Assembly: GCA_951812965.1 (NCBI GenBank)
Contig: OX638341.1
Location: 726,438-790,437, forward strand
Direction of reading: 5' to 3'
From: an uncultured Pseudohongiella sp.
GTDB taxonomy: Bacteria; Pseudomonadota; Gammaproteobacteria; Pseudomonadales; Pseudohongiellaceae
DNA length: 64,000 nt
Below are positions 27,366 to 38,122 of the stretch, one piece after another; within the stretch, counting starts at the first letter, position 1; each line of letters opens with the position of its first letter. The translations under genes were made by a program, and so were the position numbers. The notes beneath the pieces were generated by a model. That model was not told the origin of the DNA. It saw nothing but the letters and a program-made list of their open reading frames with translations, and made no database searches.

Positions 27366-29369
27366 TCAGTCGATGAGCGAACGCGCCGCCTCGGCGACCC
27401 GCTCTGCGGTGAAGCCGAAATGCTCCATCAGAACGCCGCCGGGAGCGGATTCGCCGAATGTGGTCATGCCGACCACGCAGCCTTCCAGGCCGACGAACTT
27501 GCGCCAGTAGTCAACCGCGCCCGCCTCGACGGCAACGCGCCTGCGAACGCTCGCGGGCAGCACAGATTCGCGCCAGCTTTCGTCCTGCCGCTCGAACACA
27601 TCGACGCTGGGCAGGGAAACAAGGCGCGCGGCAAGGCCTTCTTCCTGCAATGCGCGCACCGCATCGGCGCTGACGCCGACCTCGGACCCGGTGGCGATGA
27701 CCACGACTTCAGGCTCGCCTTCGCAGTCCACGAGTACGTAGCCGCCGCGGGCGATGGCGTCAAGTTGCTCGTCTTCGCGCTGCTGATGCGGGATGGCCTG
27801 ACGAGTGAAAACAAGCGCGGTAGGGCCCTCCTGGCGTTCGATGGCGGCCTGCCAGGCGACGGCGGCTTCGACGCTGTCGCAGGGCCGCCAGACCGAGAGA
27901 TTCGGCGTCGTGCGCAGATTCGTCAATTGCTCGACCGGCTGGTGGGTCGGTCCGTCTTCGCCCTGGCCGATGGAATCGTGGGTATAGACCAGGATATTGC
28001 GCTGTTGCATCAGCGCCGACATGCGCACGGCGTTGCGCGCGTATTCCATGAACATGAGGAAAGTCGCGCAATAGGGAATGAAGCCGCCATGCAAGGCGAT
28101 GCCGGTGGAAATTGCGGTCATGCCGAATTCACGCACACCAAAATAGATGTAATTGCCGTCGGGCGTGTCGGCGATCGAGCGGCTGCCCGACCACAAGGTC
28201 AGGTTGGATCCGGTCAGGTCGGCGGAGCCTCCAATGAGTTCGGGCAACTGGGCGCCGTATTCCTCCAGGCAACCCTGGGAGGCCTTGCGGCTCGGGATGT
28301 TCGCGCCTTCGCGCTGCAGCCGCCTGGCGTAGTCCCGCGCGCGCTCGGCGAAATCGCCATGCAATTCGCCTTTCATGCGGCGCACGAATTCCAGCGCGAG
28401 TTCGGGATATTCCTCCTCGTAGATGACGAGTTTTTCCTTCCAGGCGGTTTCCGCCATGAAGCCCTTTTCGGTGGCGTTCCAGGCTGTGAGAATTTCTTCC
28501 GGCACGAAGAACGGCGCGTGTGGCCAGCCGAGTTCCTCCCGCGCGGCCTTGACTTCGTCTTCGCCGAGCGGCGCGCCATGGGTGGCGGCAGTGCCCTGCT
28601 TGGTGGGCGCGCCGAAGCCGATGATCGTGCGGCAGCGGATCATGCTCGGCCTGGCGGTTTCGGCCTGGGCCGCCAGGATTGCCTCACTGATCGCTTCGGT
28701 ATCGTGGCCGTTGATTTCCTGCACATGCCAGCCGTAGGACTCGAAGCGTTGCATCGTGTCCTCGGAAAACCAGGGCTCGACCTCGCCGTCGATGGAAATG
28801 CCGTTGGCGTCGTAGAACACGATCAGTTTGCCGAGGCCGAGGGTTCCGGCGAGCGAGCAGGCTTCATGGGAAACGCCTTCCATCAGGCAGCCGTCGCCGG
28901 CGAAGACGTACGTGTAGTGATCGACCACGTCGTGGTCGGGGCGGTTGAACTGGGCCGCGAGGGTCTTTTCGGCGATGGCCATGCCGACGGCGTTGGCAAG
29001 CCCCTGGCCGAGGGGGCCGGTAGTGGTTTCGACCCCGGGGGTATAGCCGTATTCGGGGTGGCCGGGAGTCATCGAGTGCAATTGGCGGAACTGCCGGATC
29101 TCGTCCATGGGCAACCGGTAGCCGGTCAGATGCAACAGGGAATAGATCAGCATCGAGCCGTGACCGTTGGACAGCACAAAGCGGTCCCGGTCGAACCATT
29201 GGGGATGGCCGGGATTGTGCTTGAGAAAATCGTTCCAGAGCACTTCGGCGATGTCCGCCATGCCCATGGGCGCACCCGGATGCCCCGATTTTGCCTTCTG
29301 GACGGCGTCCATGCTCAGCGCGCGGATTGCGTTGGCGAGTTGCCTTCGCGGCAAGGCCTGCTCGGCCAT
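27366..29369 (-). CDS. tkt: Transketolase
   Basis: Thiamine-diphosphate enzyme of the pentose phosphate pathway. 667 residues. The ThDP motif begins [20 protein letters not shown] and ends NGISIDG. The pyrimidine domain has [19 protein letters not shown] and [19 protein letters not shown]. The ATG giving [19 protein letters not shown] has GGGAG upstream. First gene of tkt-epd-pgk-fba. Its promoter region has been overrun by the 79-bp repeat array. Confidence 0.97.
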   Translation of the reverse strand: MAEQALPRRQLANAIRALSMDAVQKAKSGHPGAPMGMADIAEVLWNDFLKHNPGHPQWFDRDRFVLSNGHGSMLIYSLLHLTGYRLPMDEIRQFRQLHSMTPGHPEYGYTPGVETTTGPLGQGLANAVGMAIAEKTLAAQFNRPDHDVVDHYTYVFAGDGCLMEGVSHEACSLAGTLGLGKLIVFYDANGISIDGEVEPWFSEDTMQRFESYGWHVQEINGHDTEAISEAILAAQAETARPSMIRCRTIIGFGAPTKQGTAATHGAPLGEDEVKAAREELGWPHAPFFVPEEILTAWNATEKGFMAETAWKEKLVIYEEEYPELALEFVRRMKGELHGDFAERARDYARRLQREGANIPSRKASQGCLEEYGAQLPELIGGSADLTGSNLTLWSGSRSIADTPDGNYIYFGVREFGMTAISTGIALHGGFIPYCATFLMFMEYARNAVRMSALMQQRNILVYTHDSIGQGEDGPTHQPVEQLTNLRTTPNLSVWRPCDSVEAAVAWQAAIERQEGPTALVFTRQAIPHQQREDEQLDAIARGGYVLVDCEGEPEVVVIATGSEVGVSADAVRALQEEGLAARLVSLPSVDVFERQDESWRESVLPASVRRRVAVEAGAVDYWRKFVGLEGCVVGMTTFGESAPGGVLMEHFGFTAERVAEAARSLID

Positions 29370-29449
29370 CGACAAACTCCCGTTCTTACCTTGTTTTTGC
29401 GGGCGGCTATTGTCCCGCAGATGCGCCCGGGATGCCAGTGGCCACGGGC

Positions 29450-29946
29450 GGGCGACGCATGCGTCGCCCCTACAGCGTCGCAAGCGGTTCACAAGACCGA
29501 TTTACAGTCACGGCTTCGAGGGACGGGCGGGCGACGCGTGCGTCGCCCCTACAGCGTAGCAAGCGGTTCACAAGACCGATTTCCAGTCACGGCTTCGAGG
29601 GGCGGGCGGGCGACGCGTGCGTCGCCCCTACAGCGACGCAAGCGGTTCACCAGACCGATTTCCAGTCACGGCTTCGAGGGACGGGCGGGCGACGCATGCG
29701 TCGCCCCTACAGCGTCGCAAACGGTTCACAAGACCGATTTCCAGTCACGGCTTCGAGGGATGGGCGGGCGACGCGTGCGTCGCCCCCACAGCGTCGCAAA
29801 CGGTTCACAAGACCGATTTCCAGTCACGGCTTCGAGAGGGACGGGCGGGCGACGCGTGCGTCGCCCCTACAGCGTCGCAAACGGTTCACAAGACCGATTT
29901 CCAGTCACGGCTTCGAGGGATCGTAGGGGCGAGGCATGCCTCGCCC
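29450..29946. repeat. 79-bp tandem array, 6 units, with type B palindromes
   Basis: Type-B palindromes start at 29450, 29529, 29608, 29687, 29766 and 29847. Four have centre GCGTGC instead of GCATGC. Each is followed by a conserved 57-59 bp segment (AGCGTCGCAA, CGGTTCACAAGACCGATTTC, CAGTCACGGCTTCGAG). The array ends in a perfect type-A palindrome (29927-29946), so it has the B and A ends of one element with its interior multiplied. No unique spacers, so not CRISPR. Confidence 0.92.
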
Positions 29947-29962
29947 GCGCACTCTTCCTTAC

Positions 29963-29978
29963 ATCAAAATATTTTGAT
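29963..29978. promoter_or_regulatory. Candidate operator of the SahR-like regulator
   Basis: ATCAAAATATTTTGAT is a perfect 16-bp palindrome 66 bp upstream of the regulator's ATG, in the only sizeable gap before the methionine-cycle genes. ArsR-family regulators bind AT-rich palindromes of this size. TTGAAT (29985) and TATCGT (30008), 17 bp apart, could be the promoter it controls. Confidence 0.55.
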
Positions 29979-30043
29979 AAATGCTTGAATGCGGCCCCGG
30001 ATATTGCTATCGTTTGCCCCCAATTTGTCTACCTGAACCCGCA

Positions 30044-31060
30044 ATGAGTTCCATACCCGCTTCGATATTGTATGAGAGCGGACCGCGACCGGTCGCAGAA
30101 CCGCTGCTCACCCTCACCGCGCTGCACAAGGCGCTGGCGGACAGTCTGCGCCTGCAGATTTTGCGTCTGCTGAAAAGCGAATCTTTCAGCGTCCTCGAAT
30201 TGTGCCGCATTCTCGACATTCGCCAATCGGCGCTGAGTCATCATCTCAAGATTCTGTTGCAGGCGGGCCTGTTGTCGACGCGCCGAGAAGGCACTTCGAT
30301 TTTCTACCGGCGTGCGCTGGTGAACGATCACGTCGATTTTGCCGAGAGCCGCCGACCTATCCTCGAAGCGATCGACACATTGCCCATTTCGACTTCGCAA
30401 AATCGCAAGATCCGGCAGATTCAGCAGGAGCGGGCGCTGTCCTCCTTGCAGTTCTTCCGCCGCAACGCCGACAAGTTCCGCGAGAAACAGGGCTTGATCG
30501 TAGCCCACGATCAATACGCCGCCAGCCTGCACGACGCGATCGCCGGGCTTGGCCTCGACCGTCAGGCCCGGGTGCTGGAAGTCGGACCGGGCGAAGGCCA
30601 GATGCTGGCCGAACTCGCGGAACGTTTCCAGCGCCTGACCGCACTGGACAATTCGCCAGACATGCTCGAGAAGGCGCGCGCGACCATCGCCGCGGCCGGG
30701 CATGAGGGTGTCGAGTTCCTGCTCGGCGAAACACGTTCGGTAACGGACCGGCAGTTTGATCTGATCATCTTCGAAATGGTGCTGCACCATATTCCTTCTC
30801 CGGCAATGACCATCAAGGATTGCGCGCGCCTGCTGGCGCCTTCGGGAACCTTGCTGATCTGCGATCTGACCCGGCATGACCAGGACTGGGTGCGCGAGTC
30901 CTGCGGCGATCTGTGGCTGGGATTCGATACCGACGATCTGCACGACTGGGCCGACCAGGCGGGCCTGGAAGACCAGCAGGGATCCTTCCTCGGACTGCGC
31001 AACGGCTTCCAGATCCAGATGCGGATGTTCAGCAAGAAACGGGACGCCCGTCCCAAATAA
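30044..31060 (+). CDS. ArsR-family regulator fused to SAM-dependent methyltransferase (SahR-like)
   Basis: 338 residues. An N-terminal ArsR winged helix (about 20-100: [37 protein letters not shown]) is joined to a class I methyltransferase domain (about 130-325: [32 protein letters not shown]). Metal-binding Cys pairs of ArsR are absent. The gene is first in a run with metK, ahcY and metF, 23 bp before metK. ArsR-type SahR regulators are known to control SAH recycling in Proteobacteria, so the methyltransferase-like domain probably senses SAM or SAH. Catalysis is not excluded. Confidence 0.82.
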   Translation: MSSIPASILYESGPRPVAEPLLTLTALHKALADSLRLQILRLLKSESFSVLELCRILDIRQSALSHHLKILLQAGLLSTRREGTSIFYRRALVNDHVDFAESRRPILEAIDTLPISTSQNRKIRQIQQERALSSLQFFRRNADKFREKQGLIVAHDQYAASLHDAIAGLGLDRQARVLEVGPGEGQMLAELAERFQRLTALDNSPDMLEKARATIAAAGHEGVEFLLGETRSVTDRQFDLIIFEMVLHHIPSPAMTIKDCARLLAPSGTLLICDLTRHDQDWVRESCGDLWLGFDTDDLHDWADQAGLEDQQGSFLGLRNGFQIQMRMFSKKRDARPK

Positions 31061-31083
31061 CAAACACGGAAAGGTATTTCCAT

Positions 31084-32265
31084 ATGACAGACACCAGCCT
31101 GTTTACTTCCGAATCGGTGTCCGAAGGCCATCCGGACAAGATGGCGGACCAGATTTCGGACGCGGTGCTCGATGCCTTGCTGCGCCAGGATCGCAATGCC
31201 CGGGTCGCTTGTGAAACCCTGGTCAAGACCGGCATGGTGCTGCTGGCCGGCGAAATCAGCAGTTCCGCGGTGATCGACGTGGATACGGTCGTGCGCGGCG
31301 TCGTGCGCGAAATCGGCTACACCAGCGCTACACTCGGTTTCGACAGCGAAGCCTGCGCGGTGCTCAACGCCCTCGGCCATCAATCGCCCGATATCGCCAT
31401 GGGCGTGGACGAATCCGAACTGAAGGAGCAAGGCGCCGGCGACCAGGGCCTGATGTTCGGCTACGCCACCAACGAAACCGACGTGCTGATGCCGGCCCCG
31501 ATAACCTACTCGCATCGACTCATGCGACAGCAGGCCAAGGTCCGCAAGGAAGGAACCCTGCCCTGGCTGGGCCCGGACGCGAAAAGTCAGCTCAGCTTCC
31601 GCTATCGCGACGGCCGCCCGACCAGCATCGAAACCGTAGTCGTCTCCACCCAGCACTCCGAAGACATTTCCCTGCAACAGGTGCGGGAAGCAGTCATTGA
31701 AGAGATCGTCAAGCCGGTATTGCCGCCGGAATGGCTCGATGAAGACACGCGTTACCTGATCAACCCGACCGGACGCTTCGTCATCGGCGGCCCCCACGGC
31801 GATTGCGGCCTTACCGGACGCAAGATTATCGTCGACACTTACGGCGGAGTCGCCCGCCACGGCGGCGGCGCCTTCTCCGGCAAGGATCCTTCCAAGGTCG
31901 ACCGTTCGGCGACCTACGCTGCGCGCTACGTCGCCAAGAACCTGGTGGCGGCCGGCATCGCCGAGCGTTGCGAGGTCCAGGTTTCCTACGCCATCGGCGT
32001 GGCGGAGCCTACTTCAATCAGCGTGCAGACCTTCGGCACCAGCCGGATTTCCGAGGCGCGGATCATCGAACTGATCGGCGCGCATTTCGAACTGCGGCCC
32101 AAGGGACTGATCGAGCAACTCGACCTGTTGCGGCCGATTTATCGCCAGACCGCCAGCTTTGGACATTTCGGACGAACCGAGCCTGATTTCAGTTGGGAGC
32201 GGACCGATCTGGCGGAAGCGCTGCGCTACGAGGCCGGCCCCAAGGCCCGGGCAAGCAGCCGGTAA
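31084..32265 (+). CDS. metK: S-adenosylmethionine synthetase
   Basis: Makes SAM from methionine and ATP. 393 residues. Motifs: [20 protein letters not shown] with the ATP-binding His, [16 protein letters not shown], the P-loop-like [20 protein letters not shown] and [21 protein letters not shown] precedes the ATG. It follows the ArsR-methyltransferase gene closely. No SAM riboswitch fits in the 23-bp gap. Confidence 0.97.
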   Translation: MTDTSLFTSESVSEGHPDKMADQISDAVLDALLRQDRNARVACETLVKTGMVLLAGEISSSAVIDVDTVVRGVVREIGYTSATLGFDSEACAVLNALGHQSPDIAMGVDESELKEQGAGDQGLMFGYATNETDVLMPAPITYSHRLMRQQAKVRKEGTLPWLGPDAKSQLSFRYRDGRPTSIETVVVSTQHSEDISLQQVREAVIEEIVKPVLPPEWLDEDTRYLINPTGRFVIGGPHGDCGLTGRKIIVDTYGGVARHGGGAFSGKDPSKVDRSATYAARYVAKNLVAAGIAERCEVQVSYAIGVAEPTSISVQTFGTSRISEARIIELIGAHFELRPKGLIEQLDLLRPIYRQTASFGHFGRTEPDFSWERTDLAEALRYEAGPKARASSR

Positions 32266-32287
32266 GGATGGGAGAGGAAAACGATAT

Positions 32288-33688
32288 ATGAACAATCTGA
32301 TGATCAAGCGGCAGGAGCGTCTGCGCCAGGACTTCAAGGTGGCGGACATTTCCCTGGCCGACTTCGGCCGGCGCGAAATCAGTCTGGCTGAAACCGAAAT
32401 GCCGGCGCTTATGGCATTGCGCCGACGCTACGCCGCGGGCAAGCCGCTGGCAGGAGCGAAGATTCTCGGCTGCCTGCACATGACGGTGCAGACCGCGGTG
32501 CTGATCGAAACGCTGATGGCGCTCGGTGCCGAAGTGCGCTGGTCGTCCTGCAACATCTTCTCGACCCAGGATCACGCGGCCGCCTGCATGGCCGCCGAAG
32601 GCGTCGCGGTTTACGCCTGGAAGGGCCAGACCGAAGAAGAAGGCTCCTGGTGCATCGAACAGACGATCCTCAAGGACGGCAGGCCCTGGGACGCCAATAT
32701 GGTGCTTGACGACGGCGGCGACCTCACCGCCATGTTGCACGAAAAATATCCCGCGGTGCTCGACGGCGTGCATGGCGTCACCGAGGAAACCACCACCGGC
32801 GTACATCGCCTGCAGGAAATGCTCGAGGCGGGGCAACTCAAGGTGCCCGCGATCAATGTCAACGATTCGGTCACCAAGTCCAAGAACGACAACAAGTACG
32901 GCTGCCGCCACAGTCTCAACGACGGCATCAAGCGCGGCACGGACATGCTGCTCGCCGGCCGCCACGCCCTCGTCATCGGCTATGGCGACGTCGGCAAGGG
33001 TTCGGCCCAGAGCCTGCGCCAGGAAGGCATGATCGTGAAGATCGCCGAAGCCGATCCGATCTGCGCCATGCAGGCCTGCATGGACGGCTTCCAGCTTGTT
33101 TCGCCCTATATCGACGGCGTCAATACCGGCCGGCTCGAAGCGATCAACGAGGATCTGCTCGGTAGTCTGGACCTGATCGTGACTGCTACCGGCAACACCG
33201 ATGTCTGCGACCGTTTCATGTTGCAGAAACTCAAGGCCGGCGCGGTGGTCTGCAATATCGGCCATTTCGACAATGAGATCGACACCGCCTATATGCGCAA
33301 GCACTGGGAATGGCAGGAAGTCAAACCCCAGGTGCATCGCATTTTTCGCCGCGGCGAGAAGCATCCCGAGGACTACCTGATCCTGCTGTCCGAAGGCCGG
33401 CTGATCAATCTCGGCAACGCCACCGGCCATCCTTCCAGGGTCATGGACGGCTCCTTCGCCAACCAGGTGCTCGCACAGATTCATCTGTACGAGCGTCAAT
33501 TCGCCGAACTGCCGGCGGACTCGCGCGAGATCACCCTGACCGTGTTGCCGAAGTCTCTCGACGAAGAGGTGGCAGCGCTGATGGTTGAAGGTTTCGGTGG
33601 CGTGGTGACCCGACTGACCCCGGAACAGGCCGAATACATCGGCGTTTCCGCGCAAGGTCCGTTCAAGCCCGAAAGCTACCGCTACTAG
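32288..33688 (+). CDS. ahcY: Adenosylhomocysteinase (SAH hydrolase)
   Basis: NAD-dependent enzyme splitting SAH to adenosine and homocysteine, relieving product inhibition of methyltransferases. 466 residues. Motifs: [38 protein letters not shown]-binding [15 protein letters not shown] and the C-terminal KPESYRY. An alternative ATG lies 12 bp downstream. It sits 22 bp after metK in the same operon. Confidence 0.97.
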   Translation: MNNLMIKRQERLRQDFKVADISLADFGRREISLAETEMPALMALRRRYAAGKPLAGAKILGCLHMTVQTAVLIETLMALGAEVRWSSCNIFSTQDHAAACMAAEGVAVYAWKGQTEEEGSWCIEQTILKDGRPWDANMVLDDGGDLTAMLHEKYPAVLDGVHGVTEETTTGVHRLQEMLEAGQLKVPAINVNDSVTKSKNDNKYGCRHSLNDGIKRGTDMLLAGRHALVIGYGDVGKGSAQSLRQEGMIVKIAEADPICAMQACMDGFQLVSPYIDGVNTGRLEAINEDLLGSLDLIVTATGNTDVCDRFMLQKLKAGAVVCNIGHFDNEIDTAYMRKHWEWQEVKPQVHRIFRRGEKHPEDYLILLSEGRLINLGNATGHPSRVMDGSFANQVLAQIHLYERQFAELPADSREITLTVLPKSLDEEVAALMVEGFGGVVTRLTPEQAEYIGVSAQGPFKPESYRY

Positions 33689-33710
33689 GCAGGCGCCGAA
33701 GGCTATATCC

Positions 33711-34559
33711 ATGGCATCCGTGGCGCCACAGTTCAGCGTCGAGTTCTTTCCGCCCCGGACCGAAACAGGCCGCGGCAAACTCGACCGGGTTCACGAGGAA
33801 CTCGTCGCGCTCGGCCTGAATTTCTTTTCGGTCACCTACGGCGCCGGCGGCTCGACCAAGGAAGGCACCAGGAGTATCGTGCTCGACTATAGCGCGGCGG
33901 GCTCGGAAGTCGCCCCGCATCTGTCGAGCACGGGTCAGGATCTCGATGTCGTCGGCGGCCTGCTGAACGACTATCGCGCCGCCGGCATCGACCGGCTCGT
34001 GGTCTTGCGCGGAGACACTCCTCCCGGCCGGAAGAACGCGGCGCCGAAATTCTTCGCCCAGAACCTCGTCGAATTCGTACGCCGGCATTCCGGCGATCAT
34101 TTCCACATCAAGGTAGCCTGCTATCCGGATCTTCACCCGGAGACTCCCAACTTTGCCCAGGAGATCAAGTATTTCCGGAAGAAAATCGAGGCCGGCGCCA
34201 ATGCGGCCATCACCCAGTACTTCTACAATGCGGAATCGTATTTCCGCTTCGTCGATTCCTGCCGGGAAGCCGGAGTCGACGTGCCTATCGTGCCGGGCAT
34301 CATGCCGATCACCAATTTCGACAAGTTGAGCGCTTTTTCCGCCAAGTGCGGCGCCAAGATTCCGGAATGGCTGGCCCGCCGGCTCGCCGGATTCGGCGAC
34401 GACCAGGCAGGCCTGCGCCGGTACGGTGACGAGGTCGTCAGCGAACTTTGCGACAGCCTGCTCAAGGGCGGCGCTCCCGGCCTGCATTTCTATTCACTGA
34501 ATCAGGTGGGACCGGTACGCAGGATCTGGGAAAACCTCGGTCTTTCCGGCGATCGCTGA
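33711..34559 (+). CDS. metF: Methylenetetrahydrofolate reductase
   Basis: FAD-dependent enzyme giving 5-methyl-THF, the methyl donor that turns homocysteine into methionine. 282 residues. Motifs: FSVEFFPPRTETG, FFSVTYGAGGSTKEGT, RLVVLRGDTPPG, ITQYFYNAESYFRFVD and VPGIMPITNF. Starts 22 bp after ahcY. With metK and ahcY it closes most of the methionine cycle. Methionine synthase is not in the window. Confidence 0.96.
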   Translation: MASVAPQFSVEFFPPRTETGRGKLDRVHEELVALGLNFFSVTYGAGGSTKEGTRSIVLDYSAAGSEVAPHLSSTGQDLDVVGGLLNDYRAAGIDRLVVLRGDTPPGRKNAAPKFFAQNLVEFVRRHSGDHFHIKVACYPDLHPETPNFAQEIKYFRKKIEAGANAAITQYFYNAESYFRFVDSCREAGVDVPIVPGIMPITNFDKLSAFSAKCGAKIPEWLARRLAGFGDDQAGLRRYGDEVVSELCDSLLKGGAPGLHFYSLNQVGPVRRIWENLGLSGDR

Positions 34560-34576
34560 TCCGGCAGGCCGCAGCC

Positions 34577-35311
34577 ATGCGCCATACCCGATTGCATTGC
34601 GATTCTTCCCTGGGCGAAGACATCGCCTTGCGCCTCGATGGCGACGCCGCCCACTATCTGGGCAATGTGCTGCGCCTGCGGCAGGGGCATTGCGTTCACG
34701 TCTTCAACGCCGACGACGGTGAATTCGTCGCCTGCATCGAGCAACTGGCTAAAAAGCACGCTGAACTGAGAGTGGGCCGGAAGTTGCGTGAGCCGGAGGC
34801 GCCCCGGATCGAGATTGAACTTTGCCTGGGGCTTTCCCGCGGCGACCGCATGTCCTGGGCGATCCAGAAATCCACCGAACTCGGCGTCAGCCGCATTACT
34901 CCCTTCTTCAGCGCACGCGGCGAAGTGAAATTGTCTCGCGAGCGTTCCGCGAATCGGCTGGAGCATTGGCGCCGGGTCGCGGTCAGCGCCGTGGAACAAT
35001 CCGGCGGCTTTTGCGTTCCCGACTTCAGCGAGCCGCTGGCCCTCGACCAGGTGCTGCAGTCGCCCGCGCAGACCGATTGTGCGCGCCTGTTGTTCGACCC
35101 GTCCGGCGGCGCCGGTCTGCCCGATTCACTGCCGGGAAATCGCCTGCAGATCGTCACCGGTCCTGAAGGTGGCTTCGCCGAGCCGGAGCTGAAACTCGCG
35201 GCGCGTTGCGGCTACGCGGTCATCGCCCTCGGCCCGCGCATCCTGCGCACCGAGACCGCGCCGCTGGCGGTGCTGGCGATTTTGCACCACCGTTTCGGTG
35301 ACATGGCATAA
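34577..35311 (+). CDS. rsmE: 16S rRNA m3U1498 methyltransferase RsmE
   Basis: SPOUT methyltransferase, 244 residues. The N-terminal PUA-like part contains HYLGNVLRLRQG. The C-terminal knot has QKSTELGVSRITPFFS, VTGPEGGFAEPEL and LGPRILRTETAPLAVLA. It is a SAM user placed at the end of the SAM-cycle operon, 17 bp after metF. Its stop runs into the amtB terminator hairpin, which may end transcription from both sides. Confidence 0.95.
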   Translation: MRHTRLHCDSSLGEDIALRLDGDAAHYLGNVLRLRQGHCVHVFNADDGEFVACIEQLAKKHAELRVGRKLREPEAPRIEIELCLGLSRGDRMSWAIQKSTELGVSRITPFFSARGEVKLSRERSANRLEHWRRVAVSAVEQSGGFCVPDFSEPLALDQVLQSPAQTDCARLLFDPSGGAGLPDSLPGNRLQIVTGPEGGFAEPELKLAARCGYAVIALGPRILRTETAPLAVLAILHHRFGDMA

Positions 35312-35343
35312 AAAAAACGGCGCCCCCGTTGCCGGGAGCGCCG
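35310..35343 (-). terminator. Intrinsic terminator of amtB
   Basis: Read on the minus strand: 11-bp stem CGGCGCTCCCG / CGGGGGCGCCG with a GCAA tetraloop, followed by eight U. It lies 38 bp past the amtB stop. The hairpin can also form in rsmE transcripts. Confidence 0.9.
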
Positions 35344-35380
35344 CTGGTGGGAGAACAGCGAAGATCGTTGTCGGAACTTC

Positions 35381-36652
35381 TTACTGGGTAACGAACTCCG
35401 GATAAGCTTCCATGCCGCATTCGGCGAAGTCGACGCCTTCTTCTTCTTCCTCGTCGGATACCCGGATACCCATGGCCGCCTTGAGCGCGAACCAGACGAC
35501 GAAGCTGACGGCGAATACCCAGCCCATGATCGTCAGCATTCCGATTAACTGGCCCATGAAATTGGCGTCGGGGTCGGACAGCAACACGGCGAAGATGCCG
35601 AAGATGCCGACGGTGCCATGCACCGAGATGGCGCCGACCGGGTCGTCGATCCTCAACTTGTCCAGCGTGACGATGCTCGCGACGACGATGACGCCGCCGA
35701 TGGCGCCGATGATCGTGGCCAGCAGCGGCGTCGGATCGGCGGGCTCTGCGGTGATGGCGACGAGCCCGGCGAGAGCGCCGTTGAGCGCCATGGTCAGGTC
35801 GGCCTTGCCGAACCAGAGCCTTGCCATGATCAGCGCCGCGATCAGACCGCCCGCGGCTGCGGCGTTGGTGTTCAGGAACACGTTGGCGACCTCGTTGGCG
35901 ACGCCGATGCCGCCGAGTTTCAGGGTCGAGCCGCCGTTGAAGCCGAACCAGCCCATCCAGAGAATGAATGTGCCGAGGGTGGCCAATGGCAGATTGGCGC
36001 CGGGAATCGCGCGAGTTTGACCGGAAGAGGTGTATTTGCCCTTGCGCGGTCCGAGCAGGATCACCCCCGCCAAGGCCGCCGTGGCCCCCGCCAGATGCAC
36101 GATGCCCGAGCCCGCGTAGTCGCTGTAATTCAGGCTGTACAGTCCGAAGACCGAATTGCCGCCCCAGGTCCAGCTTCCCTCGAATGGGTAGATGATGCCG
36201 GTCATGACTACGGCGAAGGCCAGGAAGGCCCATAGCTTCATGCGTTCCGCGACTGCGCCGGAAACGATTGACATCGCGGTGGCGACAAACACCACCTGGA
36301 AGAAGAAATCGCTGGCGCCGGAGTAGACCGCGTCGCCGCCGAATCCCGCATCGGCCGACTCGGCCAGCACACCGGCGATGGCCGCGTCGTCCATTTTCAA
36401 CGTGGTCGTGAGGCCGGACAGGAAATAACCGCCGCTGCCGTACATGATCTGGTAGCCGCAGATGAGATACATGGTGCAGGCCACCGCGAACAGGGCGACA
36501 TTCTTGGTCAGAATCTCGGTAGTGTTCTTGGAGCGCACGAGCCCGGCTTCGAGCATGGCGAAGCCGGCGGCCATCCACATCACCAGGGCGCCGCAGATCA
36601 GGAAGTAGAAGGTGTCCAATGCATACTGCAATTCAAAAATCTGGTTTTCCAC
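35381..36652 (-). CDS. amtB: Ammonium transporter
   Basis: Inner-membrane ammonium channel with about 11 transmembrane helices. 423 residues, no cleaved signal evident. Motifs: FYFLICGALVMWMAAGFAMLEAGLVRSKNT, DFFFQVVFVATAMSIVSGAVAER, the pore His segments SGIVHLAGATAALAG and ISVHGTVGIFGIF, and the signature LGTFILWMGWFGFNGGS. The acidic C-terminal tail (VSDEEEEEGVDF) is longer than in E. coli AmtB. Co-transcribed with glnK, 28 bp apart. Confidence 0.95.
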   Translation of the reverse strand: MENQIFELQYALDTFYFLICGALVMWMAAGFAMLEAGLVRSKNTTEILTKNVALFAVACTMYLICGYQIMYGSGGYFLSGLTTTLKMDDAAIAGVLAESADAGFGGDAVYSGASDFFFQVVFVATAMSIVSGAVAERMKLWAFLAFAVVMTGIIYPFEGSWTWGGNSVFGLYSLNYSDYAGSGIVHLAGATAALAGVILLGPRKGKYTSSGQTRAIPGANLPLATLGTFILWMGWFGFNGGSTLKLGGIGVANEVANVFLNTNAAAAGGLIAALIMARLWFGKADLTMALNGALAGLVAITAEPADPTPLLATIIGAIGGVIVVASIVTLDKLRIDDPVGAISVHGTVGIFGIFAVLLSDPDANFMGQLIGMLTIMGWVFAVSFVVWFALKAAMGIRVSDEEEEEGVDFAECGMEAYPEFVTQ

Positions 36653-36680
36653 GTGTCTTTTCCTCCAATACGAAATCCGC

Positions 36681-37139
<459 letters not shown>

Positions 37140-37197
37140 TCAGCCGTCAAGGCAACAAGGCTGCAAACAACCAAAATCAGTCACCAGGCAATTTCAC

Positions 37198-37224
37198 GGT
37201 GCATTCCTGCACCAGAACAATGCA
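37198..37224. promoter_or_regulatory. Possible NtrC enhancer sites
   Basis: TGCACCAGAACAATGCA (37208-37224) keeps the left arm and four right-arm bases of the NtrC box TGCACCA-N3-TGGTGCA. The adjacent GGTGCATTCCTGCACC (37198-37213) adds a second symmetric pair. They lie 100-130 bp upstream of the sigma-54 site, the usual distance. Confidence 0.45.
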
Positions 37225-37238
37225 GGCTTCGATCCGTC

Positions 37239-38062
37239 GCCGCCGGGGGATGGCATGAATGTTTGTCTTGCTGTAGGGGCGAGGCATGCCTCGCCCGCGA
37301 ATCCCCCGAAAATCCTGCCATACCCGCGAACGGCCCCGAAACCGTGCAACACCCGCGGGCGACGCATGCGTCGCCCCTACCGGTTCGATGGACATCGCGC
37401 CGGGGGATGGCATGAATGTTTGTCTTGCTGTAGGGGCGAGGCATGCCTCGCCCGCGAATCCCCCGAAAATCCTGCCATACCCGCGAACGGCCCGGAAACC
37501 GTGCCACACCCGCGGGCAACGCATGCGTCGCCCCTACCGGTTCGATGGACATCGCGCCTGGGGATGGCGTGAATGTTTGTCTTGCTGTAGGGGCGAGGCA
37601 TGCCTCGCCCGCGAATCCCCCGAAAATCCTGCCACACCCGCGAACGGCCCCGAAACCGTGCAACACCCGCGGGCGACGCATGCGTCGCCCCTACCGGTTC
37701 GATGGACATCGTGCCTGGGGATGGCGTGTATGTTTGTCTTGCTGTAGGGGCGAGGCATGCCTCGCCCGCGAATTCCCGGAAAATCCTGCCACACCCGCGA
37801 ACGGCCCCGAAACCGTGCCACACCCGCGGGCGACGCATGCGTCGCCCCTACCGGTTCGATGGAGATCGCGCCGGGGGATGGCGTGAATGTCTGTCTTGCT
37901 GTAGGGGCGAGGCATGCCTCGCCCGCGAATTCCCCGAAAATCCTGCCACACCCGCGAACGGCCCCGAAACCGTGCAACACCCGCGGGCGACGCATGCGTC
38001 GCCCCTACCGGTTCGATGGACATCGTGCCGGGGGATGGCATGAATGTTTGTCTTGCTGTAGG
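37239..38062. repeat. 157-bp tandem array, 5 units plus partial sixth, with both palindromes
   Basis: Period exactly 157 bp. Type-A cores at 37277, 37434, 37591, 37748 and 37905. Type-B cores at 37357, 37514 (one change), 37671, 37828 and 37985. Between A and B: GAATCCCCCGAAAATCCTGC and ACGGCCCCGAAACCGTG. Between B and the next A: CGGTTCGATGGACATCGCG and GATGGCRTGAATGTTTGTCT. The units are nearly identical, pointing to recent expansion. The several open frames through it are repeat translations, not genes. Confidence 0.95.
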
Positions 38063-38122
38063 CGGGCGCGCAATGTGTGTTGAATGCTAAAATGCGTATC
38101 CCTTTCGTTGGGGAGAACGGTG

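Noticed and set aside
29450..29946. CRISPR-like array with palindromic repeats
   Set aside because: The 57-bp segments between palindromes are nearly identical to one another, so they are not spacers.
27312..30047. 911-codon open frame on the plus strand
   Set aside because: Antisense to tkt and then through the 79-bp array. No protein family features.
31061..31083. SAM riboswitch before metK, or SAH riboswitch before ahcY
   Set aside because: The gaps are only 22-23 bp, too small for either aptamer.
32189..33778. 529-codon open frame on the minus strand
   Set aside because: Antisense to ahcY.
37181..38083. Several overlapping open frames of 100-170 codons on both strands encoding phrases such as GDACVAPT and GARHASPA
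   Set aside because: They are translations of the A/B palindromes and their 157-bp unit. The same phrases appear at every palindrome, and no start signal or family is present.
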